Assembly: GCF_000383955.1 (NCBI RefSeq)
Contig: NZ_KB913013.1
Coordinates: 2,200,277-2,264,276 of the forward strand
Source: Rudanella lutea DSM 19387
GTDB taxonomy: Bacteria; Bacteroidota; Bacteroidia; Cytophagales; Spirosomataceae
Length of the DNA: 64,000 bases
Direction: 5' to 3'
Made by a program: the position numbers and the translations under genes
Shown: positions 34,822 through 41,826 of the stretch, one piece after another
How the letters are laid out: each line of letters begins with the position of its first letter
How positions within the stretch are numbered: the first letter of the stretch is position 1
The notes under the pieces: generated by a model
Told to the model about the DNA's origin: nothing
What the model saw: only the letters and a program-made list of their open reading frames with translations
Databases searched by the model: none

Positions 34822-37260
34822 CTAAAACTCTACCATAAACCCAATAGTCGGGGTTACGAATGGGTTGTTGTTGGGCAACACCTCCGGGATACCATTGCTG
34901 CCGTTGGCGCGTAGGGGTGCTCCGTCGGTAGTCAGGTAGCCCGAACCATCGAGGGCGCGGCTCAGCACAAAGTCGGGCAGGCCGGGCGTGGGCAGCACAA
35001 AGGCGTTCTGCACATCGAGGAACAGATCGAGCGTCGTCCGGCGGAAGTTCCACTTTTTGTCGAGCCGAAAATCGAACTGATTCAGGGGGCTCAGTCGCAG
35101 GGTGTTCAGCTTCGAGTAGTCGGGAATTCCCTGCCCCAATGCCAGGAAGTTAGCCTGCGAAGCCGGAATATCGAACGGCGTGTAGGGCGCCCCACCCGCA
35201 AACCGGTATTTCAGGCCCATTTCCCAGCCGCGTTTGAACTTACGCCCGAGCAAGCCCGAAAACAAGTGCCGGTTGTCCCAGGCCGAGGGTACCAGCACAC
35301 CATTGGCTCCCGAAAACAGGCTCCGCACGTAGGTGTACGAGGCCACCACAAACAGGTTCTTGACCAATTTCTGCTGAAAAAATACCTCCACCCCGTAGGC
35401 CTGTCCTTTGCCGGTGCTCGTGACGGCCTCATTCCCAATCGCGTTGAAGTCGGCCCCGAGATTAGCCAGCGAGATACCATTCCGTACCGACACCGGGTAG
35501 TTGCTGTATTGTTTGAAGAAACCCTCGACCGTGAACCGGCGCGTGGGGTTGGGCAAAAACTCGATACCCGCCACGTAATGGTTTGAGGCAATGTAGCGGT
35601 TGTCGCGGTTGACAAACTGCCCCTGCGCGTCGCGGTAGCCCAGCACCGTGTAAATCGGCATTTTGAAATAGCGACCCACCGACGCATTCAGGTTCCACTG
35701 CTCGTTGAGAGCATAACTCAACGCCAGTCGGGGCGACAGCGTCTGCAGCGGATTCATGCCTGTGGTCGTAAACGTGTTCATGTCAGTGCGCAAGCCCGCC
35801 GAAACACCCAGTCGGTTGTTCAGCACGTTGCGGTTTACCTGCACAAACGCCCCGAAGCGGCCCAGATCCAGACTCGTGTTCGACCGGATGCGAACTTCGG
35901 GCGACACCAGCTGCCCCGACGGGTCGAACACGGCATTCCGAATCTTGCCCGCAATGTCGTTGGTAAACTGTGCGTACTGCGCCGATACCCCGTACGAGTA
36001 CCGCCAGCCCGCTACCGACTTGTTTACGTCGATTCGGAGCTTGTTTTCGATCTCCCGCGACCGCAACCGAAACGCCCGCGCCGACTCGTCGTTTTGCCGG
36101 GCATCCTCAAACCGATCGAGCGCATTGTCGAACGCGTTGCGGCTCAGGGCAATGTTGAGGTAGCCATTTTCGATCAGGTGCCGCAGGGCCAGCCCCCCCG
36201 TATAGTTCCATTGATTAATAAGCGGAGCCCGCCGAATGGTGTATTCTTTGTCAGGCGTCACCTCGCGGGGCACGGCAAAACTAAACTCATCGAGCGCGCC
36301 CACGCCTACGGCCGTCAGGGTTGTTTTTTTGTTGAACCGGTGGGTGATTTTGGCCTGAAAATCCCAGTAATTGGGCCGGATGGGCAGGTCGATGAGCCGG
36401 AAAAAGTATTGCAGATACGACCGACGCGCCGAGGCCAGAAAGGTCGTTTTTTCGGACAACGGCCCCTCGGTGGTGAGGGCCAGTTCGGTGCCGCTTACCC
36501 GAAAGTTACCCTGAAGCCGCTCGCGGTTGCCCTCGCGCTGCTTGAACTGAAACACCGACGCCAGAGCGTTATCGTACCGGGCATCGAAACTGCTCGACGA
36601 CAAGGTCACGTCTTCGATAAACGACACGTTCAGGATTCCCTGCGGGCCACCTGTGCCACCCTGCGTCTGGAAATGGTTGATAACCGGAATCTCGATCCCG
36701 TCGAGGTAAAACACGTTTTCGTTGGGTGCGCCCCCCCGGATAATGATGTCGTTGCGGAGGCCGCCCGGCGAGCCACCCACGCCCGGCAGGGTCTGAATCA
36801 CCTTCGAAATATCGAAGTTGCCGCCGGGATTGGTCTTGATTTCTTCGGTCGTAAGCCGCTGAATGGAATTGGGGCTTGAGATAGTCGACGCGGCCGCGGT
36901 AGCCCGGTTGGCTTTAACCGTCACCTCCGACAGCCGCTGATTTTCTTCGGTCAGCTCAAAATTAGCCTGATTGTCGTTGCCCGACGTCACCACAAGGTTG
37001 AACTTCTCAAGCGACTGATAGCCCACATACGAAGCCTGTAGGTTGTAGGTACCCACGGGCAGGGTCAGCTTATACCGGCCTTCGGTGTCGGTCACTACCC
37101 CTTGTGTACCGTTGGCCACTTTGATGGTCACGCCAATAAGCAGCTCCTGTGTGGCCGCGTCGCGCACCGTTCCGATGATATTCCCAACCCGTTGGTCGGG
37201 GGTTTGGGCCTGTACCGTGCCGATGAGCAGCAGACAGACCAGACTGTATAAAAAACGCAT
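34822..37260 (-). CDS. TonB-dependent receptor
   Basis: An 812-residue outer-membrane receptor. A signal peptide (1-18, ending VQAQ) leads to a carboxypeptidase-regulatory-like domain (about 26-110: IIGTVRDAATQELLIGVTI, ITDTEGRY-like turn, YVGYQSLEK). The plug follows (SPNSIQRLTTEEIKTNPGG, DIIIRGGAPNENVFYLDGI) and then a 22-strand-type barrel ending in a hydrophobic FMVEF. There is no SusD partner next to it, so it is probably an importer of a small ligand such as a siderophore or vitamin rather than a glycan; the substrate is unknown. A half-site resembling the operator at 38041 lies just upstream (37321-37331). Confidence 0.92.
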   Translation of the reverse strand: MRFLYSLVCLLLIGTVQAQTPDQRVGNIIGTVRDAATQELLIGVTIKVANGTQGVVTDTEGRYKLTLPVGTYNLQASYVGYQSLEKFNLVVTSGNDNQANFELTEENQRLSEVTVKANRATAAASTISSPNSIQRLTTEEIKTNPGGNFDISKVIQTLPGVGGSPGGLRNDIIIRGGAPNENVFYLDGIEIPVINHFQTQGGTGGPQGILNVSFIEDVTLSSSSFDARYDNALASVFQFKQREGNRERLQGNFRVSGTELALTTEGPLSEKTTFLASARRSYLQYFFRLIDLPIRPNYWDFQAKITHRFNKKTTLTAVGVGALDEFSFAVPREVTPDKEYTIRRAPLINQWNYTGGLALRHLIENGYLNIALSRNAFDNALDRFEDARQNDESARAFRLRSREIENKLRIDVNKSVAGWRYSYGVSAQYAQFTNDIAGKIRNAVFDPSGQLVSPEVRIRSNTSLDLGRFGAFVQVNRNVLNNRLGVSAGLRTDMNTFTTTGMNPLQTLSPRLALSYALNEQWNLNASVGRYFKMPIYTVLGYRDAQGQFVNRDNRYIASNHYVAGIEFLPNPTRRFTVEGFFKQYSNYPVSVRNGISLANLGADFNAIGNEAVTSTGKGQAYGVEVFFQQKLVKNLFVVASYTYVRSLFSGANGVLVPSAWDNRHLFSGLLGRKFKRGWEMGLKYRFAGGAPYTPFDIPASQANFLALGQGIPDYSKLNTLRLSPLNQFDFRLDKKWNFRRTTLDLFLDVQNAFVLPTPGLPDFVLSRALDGSGYLTTDGAPLRANGSNGIPEVLPNNNPFVTPTIGFMVEF

Positions 37261-37327
37261 GAGTTAAGTACCGAATGGGATTCGGAACATTAACACGCTA
37301 ACCCAAAAAATGTTGGACGTTTTCGTA

Positions 37328-38005
37328 CTATTTTTTCTGTAGCTCCCGCACCAGCTCTTCTGTCGACTCCGACCGGTCGCTCAGAAAAATAGGATTATGA
37401 AATTGATGCAGCCGCTCCATCAGGCCCACCAACTGCAACTTCTCGGTATTGGACAGAGGCCCGCCAATCAGGATTGAGGTTTGCACCATTCGGGGCCAGA
37501 TTTGGTGCAACATAGCTACACCCGCATCGGTCAGTTTCAGGCGTTTACTGCGTTTGTCGGTCTCGTCGTTTTGTTGTTCCACCAACCCGTTGGCAATCAG
37601 TCGGCGGATAATTTCCATACCCGTTGTTTTCTCATGAATGTTGTACTGAATCAGCTCCACTTTCGTCTGCAAGGGCTTGTACATCAGTGAAATCATGTAC
37701 GCAAAATCGTCGGAGCTAACCAGCGGGGTATCGTTCAGGGCGCGTTTGGTCAGCGAGCGGGCATATCGGTAAAGGTAGGTTACGAGCTTGCCAATGAGTG
37801 TATCGGGTGCCGCGCCCGAAACCGACTGCACCGGGCCATCGGCCGCCTGATCGGCCTGTTTTTCGGCCGCTACGCGTTCATTCAGCCAGGCCAGAAAATA
37901 CACCATTTCCGAATCGGTGACTTCGGCGGCCCCACCCGTGTGAGCGGTTTCGCGCTCGTAGGCCTCGGCATAGTCGATCAGTTGGCGGATTAGTCCGTAT
38001 TTCAT
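37328..38005 (-). CDS. MarR-like winged-helix regulator
   Basis: A 225-residue protein. The C-terminal half has a MarR-type core: LTKRALNDTPLVSSDDFAYM, IQYNIHEKTTGMEIIRRLIANGLVEQQNDETDKRSKRL with the DKRSKRLKLT wing. The N-terminal 80 residues are helical and add to the usual MarR length of about 150. It lies 67 bases upstream of the TonB receptor gene on the same strand. A perfect 20-base palindrome sits 36-55 bases before its start codon, so self-control and control of the receptor are likely. Confidence 0.78.
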   Translation of the reverse strand: MKYGLIRQLIDYAEAYERETAHTGGAAEVTDSEMVYFLAWLNERVAAEKQADQAADGPVQSVSGAAPDTLIGKLVTYLYRYARSLTKRALNDTPLVSSDDFAYMISLMYKPLQTKVELIQYNIHEKTTGMEIIRRLIANGLVEQQNDETDKRSKRLKLTDAGVAMLHQIWPRMVQTSILIGGPLSNTEKLQLVGLMERLHQFHNPIFLSDRSESTEELVRELQKK

Positions 38006-38040
38006 TCGATAACAAAAGTCGTTACGCTCTACTCGGCAAT

Positions 38041-38060
38041 ATAGTACAAAATTGTACTAT
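38041..38060 (-). promoter_or_regulatory. candidate operator ATAGTACAANNTTGTACTAT
   Basis: A perfect palindrome with 9-base arms and a 2-base centre, flanked on both sides by CTACTCGG (38029 and 38062). It lies upstream of the MarR-like gene. On the minus strand, ATAGTACGAAA at 37331-37321, overlapping that gene's stop codon and upstream of the TonB receptor, matches one half with one change. Confidence 0.6.
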
Positions 38061-38188
38061 TCTACTCGGTGTATAAACGAAATCCGGCAGGTATAGGTTT
38101 GGCAGGTGGGCAGGAATCATACCGACGCAAAAAACGTACTACGAAAAATAAACCGAACATCTTAAGTTTCCATTCGCTCGCTTCCCTC

Positions 38189-38644
38189 GTGACTACTTCG
38201 CTCAAAGCTAAACTATACGACCGTTGCCTCGCCTACGTGCAGGAGCGCATCGACAATGCGGCCGAGGCCATGCAGGCCGCGCAGGAATCGGCCAACTCCG
38301 AAACCAAAAGTTCGGCGGGCGACAAGTATGAAACCGGCCGGGCCATGGCCCAGCTCGAACGCGACCGCCACGCCCAGCTCCTCGCCGAAGCCCAGCGCAT
38401 GAAAGCCGATCTGGAAAAACTCGACCCCGCTACGGAGTCGGCGGTGGCCATTCCCGGCAGTTTGGTAAAAACGTCGCGGGGCAGGTTTTACATCAGTATA
38501 AGCGCGGGCAAAATCCTCCTCGACGGCACCGACTATTTCGCGGTATCGCCAGCCTCGCCCATCGGGGCCCTGTTGCTGGGAAAGCGCGTGGGCGACTCCG
38601 CTACGTTCAACAGAATAGAGTACCGCGTAGAGGCAATTGCCTGA
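38189..38644 (+). CDS. GreA/GreB-like C-terminal domain protein
   Basis: A 151-residue protein starting at a GTG (LYDRCLAYVQERI). The first half is a helical stretch with the conserved segment NSETKSSAGDKYETGRAMAQLE; the second half (about 90-150) is a GreA/GreB-type C-terminal fold (IPGSLVKTSRGRFYIS, SPIGALLLGKRVGDSATF). Relatives in Bacteroidota are often mislabelled 3-oxoacyl-ACP synthase; no such enzyme motif is present. Binding to RNA polymerase is inferred from the GreA-like domain. The N-terminal region lacks the GreA acidic-tip coiled coil. Upstream in-frame sequence exists from 38069 but is not family-like. Confidence 0.72.
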   Translation: MTTSLKAKLYDRCLAYVQERIDNAAEAMQAAQESANSETKSSAGDKYETGRAMAQLERDRHAQLLAEAQRMKADLEKLDPATESAVAIPGSLVKTSRGRFYISISAGKILLDGTDYFAVSPASPIGALLLGKRVGDSATFNRIEYRVEAIA

Positions 38645-38672
38645 GTCCGTTCATTAAACCAGACGGCTCCGG

Positions 38673-38680
38673 TACTTTTG
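38673..38680 (+). promoter_or_regulatory. -7 box TACTTTTG
   Basis: A perfect TAnnTTTG match 18 bases before the ATG at 38699, giving a very short leader. No good -33 TTG is present. Confidence 0.4.
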
Positions 38681-38698
38681 GGGATATACGCCCAACCT

Positions 38699-39916
38699 AT
38701 GCTGTCTACTTCACTGCCTAAGGCTCCGGCCACTCCTACCCTCCCGATGGCTTTGCGCGTCGGTTCCATCGATGTTCTACGGGCCATCACGATGGTCCTT
38801 ATGATTTTCGTCAACGATTTATGGTCGCTCACGGGCGTACCGGTTTGGCTCGAACACGTAGCGCCCGGCGTTGACGGTATCGGCTTCTCCGACGTCATCT
38901 TTCCGGCCTTCCTGTTTATTGTTGGTCTTTCTACCCCGTTCGCCATTGCCCATCGTAGCAGTCGGGGCGACTCTGACCGGGCCATTCTGGGCCATATTCT
39001 GAGCCGCACCATCGCCCTGCTGGTTATGGGGCTCTGGTTCGTCAATGGCGAGTCGATCAACGAGGCCGCTACGGGCATGCACCGGCTAGTCTGGAACACG
39101 CTATCCTGTATTTCGTTTATCCTGATCTGGAACACCTATCCAGAAACAGCTCCCCAATGGCTAACGACCGGGGCCCGATTACTGGGGGCTGGCACGCTGC
39201 TAACCCTGGCCATTCTGTACCGGGGTGGCGATGGCACCGCCCGGTTTGAATCGCACTGGTGGGGTATTCTGGGGCTGATTGGCTGGTCGTATCTGGTGGG
39301 TGCCGTCACCACCTTGCTGGCGCGGGGTCGCATGGCCATACTGGCTCTGGTGTGGATTGCTTTTTGTGGATTGAGCATGGCGTTTGGGGCGGGCCTTGTC
39401 CCGAAAGCCCTGCTGTTAATTCCTGAGCCAATCATTGGCGGAACCTTAGCCGGCCTAACCCTCGGTGGAGTGCTCACAGCCACCGTTTTTCGCTACTGCC
39501 ACCTGCACCAACTGACCCGCCCCATGACGATCGGGTTTCTGGTCATGAGCGGGGTGCTGATTGGCTTGTCGGTGTACACGCGCCCTTTTTGGGGCCTCTC
39601 CAAACTGGCAGCTACCCCGGCCTGGCTCTTTCTGTGCAGTGCCTTTACGTTGCTGGCTTTTACGGCCTTGTACTGGCTCGTTGATGTAGCCGGCAAAAAA
39701 TACTGGTTCCGGTTCATCAAACCCGCCGGTACCGACACCCTGCTTTGCTACCTGATGCCCCATTTTGCCTACGCCTTGGTGGTCGGGCTGGGGCTGCACC
39801 TACCCGCGTTTCTGCTGGCGGGCGGTGTGGGACTGGCCAAATCGTTTGCGTTTGCGCTCCTGTGCGTATGGGTAGCCGGGCGGCTCAACCAGCTCGGAAT
39901 CAAACTAAAACTTTGA
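38699..39916 (+). CDS. HGSNAT-like membrane acetyltransferase family protein (DUF5009 type)
   Basis: A 405-residue protein with about ten membrane helices. The family start SIDVLRAITMVLMIFVND is followed by DVIFPAFLFIVGLSTPFAIAHR, as in COG4299 proteins related to heparan-alpha-glucosaminide N-acetyltransferase. Such proteins may pass acetyl groups across the membrane to sugars; for bacterial members the substrate is unproven. The ATG at 38699 has a -7 box TACTTTTG just upstream. The neighbours give no further clue. Confidence 0.82.
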   Translation: MLSTSLPKAPATPTLPMALRVGSIDVLRAITMVLMIFVNDLWSLTGVPVWLEHVAPGVDGIGFSDVIFPAFLFIVGLSTPFAIAHRSSRGDSDRAILGHILSRTIALLVMGLWFVNGESINEAATGMHRLVWNTLSCISFILIWNTYPETAPQWLTTGARLLGAGTLLTLAILYRGGDGTARFESHWWGILGLIGWSYLVGAVTTLLARGRMAILALVWIAFCGLSMAFGAGLVPKALLLIPEPIIGGTLAGLTLGGVLTATVFRYCHLHQLTRPMTIGFLVMSGVLIGLSVYTRPFWGLSKLAATPAWLFLCSAFTLLAFTALYWLVDVAGKKYWFRFIKPAGTDTLLCYLMPHFAYALVVGLGLHLPAFLLAGGVGLAKSFAFALLCVWVAGRLNQLGIKLKL

Positions 39917-39988
39917 TGTTCAAGAAGTACATCTGAGCCTTAGATATAGGACAAATTGACTACGGCAGATTTTTTGGGACGGCCCGGA

Positions 39989-40128
39989 GGATTACTGGAT
40001 AAACACGATTGTCCTGGGCCTACATAAGAAGCTGTTTGAGTTAATTGCTTTGGCCAAAAAGCGCAGGTTTCGGGATCAAATTCATAACTCAAACAGCTTC
40101 TAAATCCTGTCTATCCTGTAATCCTGTC
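39989..40128. repeat. inverted repeat with AAGCTGTTTGAGTTA core
   Basis: AGAAGCTGTTTGAGTTA (40027-40043) is perfectly complementary to TAACTCAAACAGCTTCT (40085-40101), with a 41-base centre. Outside these arms, GGATTACTGGATAAAC (left) matches the minus strand of CTATCCTGTAATCCTG (right) with changes. It fills most of the gap between the membrane protein gene and paoA. Confidence 0.8.
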
Positions 40129-40155
40129 AGTTACTTCGTGCAGATAGCCGGACCA

Positions 40156-40183
40156 TTGCAGCCCTTTCTGAAACATCACTTTG
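40156..40183 (+). promoter_or_regulatory. possible promoter for aldehyde oxidoreductase operon
   Basis: TTG (40156-40158), a 17-base spacer and TCACTTTG (40176-40183), one change from TAnnTTTG. It ends 27 bases before the first gene. Confidence 0.35.
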
Positions 40184-40210
40184 TACCCCACGTTTTGCAT
40201 GGACTAATCA

Positions 40211-40771
40211 ATGTCTCTATCCATGCAAACGGCAACTCTCCCAACGCCGGTCACCAAGCCGCACCCGGCCCCGCCCGAGCCCGTCGGTACCGGTGTTCGT
40301 TCCTTCTCGCTCAATGTCAACGGAGCCGACTATGAGCTCAACGTAGCCCCGTGGACCACGCTCCTCGACGCCCTGCGTGAATACCTCGACCTGACAGGCA
40401 CAAAAAAAGGGTGCGATCATGGGCAGTGCGGGGCTTGTACGGTGCTGGTCGATGGCAAACGAATTAATTCCTGCCTGACGTTGGCGGTGATGCACGAAGA
40501 CCATCAGATCACTACCATCGAAGGGCTGGCCGATACCCAAACCGGCGACCTTCACCCGGTACAGCAGGCCTTTATCGACCACGACGCGTTTCAGTGCGGC
40601 TACTGCACACCGGGGCAGATCTGCTCGGCCGTAGGAATGATCAACGAAGGGCGGGTGAAAACCGATGCCGATATCCGGGAACTCATGAGCGGCAACATCT
40701 GCCGTTGTGGGGCCTACCCCCATATTGTCGATGCCATTCGGGATGTGATGCAACTAAACCCAACCGCCTGA
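40211..40771 (+). CDS. paoA: aldehyde oxidoreductase iron-sulfur subunit (PaoA-like)
   Basis: A 186-residue subunit carrying two [2Fe-2S] clusters. The plant-type cluster ligands are C68, C73, C76 and C88 (GCDHGQCGACTV, NSC); the second, helical cluster has C129, C132, C164 and C166 (FQCGYCTPGQI, GNICRCGAYP). These are the hallmarks of the xanthine dehydrogenase small subunit. Electrons pass from the molybdenum subunit through it to the FAD subunit. E. coli PaoA has a Tat signal; here the 30-residue N-terminus has no twin Arg, so the enzyme is probably cytoplasmic. The FAD subunit gene starts 4 bases later. Confidence 0.92.
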   Translation: MSLSMQTATLPTPVTKPHPAPPEPVGTGVRSFSLNVNGADYELNVAPWTTLLDALREYLDLTGTKKGCDHGQCGACTVLVDGKRINSCLTLAVMHEDHQITTIEGLADTQTGDLHPVQQAFIDHDAFQCGYCTPGQICSAVGMINEGRVKTDADIRELMSGNICRCGAYPHIVDAIRDVMQLNPTA

Positions 40772-40775
40772 CCCG

Positions 40776-41819
40776 ATGAAGCCATTCCAGTACCTACGTC
40801 CAACCGGCGTCGACGCAGCCGTGCGCGACCTGACCGCCCAACCCGATGCCGCCAAATTCATTGCGGGCGGCACCAACCTGATCGACCTGATGAAGGAGCA
40901 GGTGGAGCAACCCACTACACTTGTCGACATCAACCGCCTGCCGCTGGCCACCGTTGAAGAGCTTGCAGATGGTGGCCTCCGGCTCGGAGCTCTTGTCACC
41001 AATGCCGACACGGCCTACCATCCACTGGTCGAGCAACGCTACCCGCTCTTGTCGCAGGCGATTCTGGCGGGGGCTTCGGCGCAGTTGCGCAACATGGCCA
41101 CCAACGGCGGCAACCTCTTTCAGCGTACGCGGTGCTACTATTTTTACGACACCTCCATGCCCTGCAACAAACGACACAGCGGCCCCAGTCAGGGTCCGGC
41201 GGGTTGCGGAGCGTTGCACGGCTACAACCGGATTCACGCAATTCTGGGTACCGAGTCGGCCGATGGCAACGTGCATTGCATTGCCACCCACCCCTCCGAC
41301 ATGTGCGTGGCACTGGCGGCCCTCGAAGCCGTCATCCGGGTATCGGGGCCGGCGGGTGAGCGCACAATCCCGATTGCTGATTTTCACCGCCTGCCGGGCG
41401 ATGCTCCCCAGCACGACAACACGCTCCGGCCGGGCGAGCTGGTTACGGCTATTGATCTGCCCCCCAACGGCTTTGCCCAATACTACAGCTACCTCAAACT
41501 CCGCGACCGGGCCTCGTATGCCTTTGCGCTGGTGTCGGTAGCAGCCGCACTCGAACTCGAACGGTCCGACGCTTCGGGCGATCAGATAAGCAGTGCCCGG
41601 CTTGCCATGGGGGGCGTGGCCCACAAGCCCTGGCGCAAACCCGAAGCCGAGGCTCTGCTCATTGGCCAACGACCCACCCGCGAGGTCTTCGGGCGGGCTG
41701 CTGATGCCCTGCTCAACGGGGCTCAGGGGTATGGGCACAACACCTTCAAAATTGAGCTGGCCAAACGCGCCATTGTACGCGCTCTGAGCCAGGCAGCCAA
41801 ACTTGAACCAACTGAATAA
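40776..41819 (+). CDS. paoB: aldehyde oxidoreductase FAD subunit (PaoB-like)
   Basis: A 347-residue FAD-binding subunit of the xanthine dehydrogenase family. FAD motifs are AKFIAGGTNLIDLMKE near residue 30 and NMATNGGNLFQRT at about 106-118. A Cys-rich insert follows (C120, C130, C144, with C168 and C177 further on: TRCYYFYD, MPCNKRH, AGCGAL), as in the PaoB and 4-hydroxybenzoyl-CoA reductase type subunits that hold an extra [4Fe-4S] cluster. The C-terminal domain is standard (about 225-345). It lies between the iron-sulfur and molybdenum subunit genes with gaps of 4 and 7 bases. Confidence 0.92.
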   Translation: MKPFQYLRPTGVDAAVRDLTAQPDAAKFIAGGTNLIDLMKEQVEQPTTLVDINRLPLATVEELADGGLRLGALVTNADTAYHPLVEQRYPLLSQAILAGASAQLRNMATNGGNLFQRTRCYYFYDTSMPCNKRHSGPSQGPAGCGALHGYNRIHAILGTESADGNVHCIATHPSDMCVALAALEAVIRVSGPAGERTIPIADFHRLPGDAPQHDNTLRPGELVTAIDLPPNGFAQYYSYLKLRDRASYAFALVSVAAALELERSDASGDQISSARLAMGGVAHKPWRKPEAEALLIGQRPTREVFGRAADALLNGAQGYGHNTFKIELAKRAIVRALSQAAKLEPTE

Positions 41820-41826
41820 CCCCGTT

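Noticed and set aside
40021-40101. Insertion-sequence ends around paoA
   Set aside because: The inverted arms enclose only 41 bases and no transposase frame or target duplication is seen.
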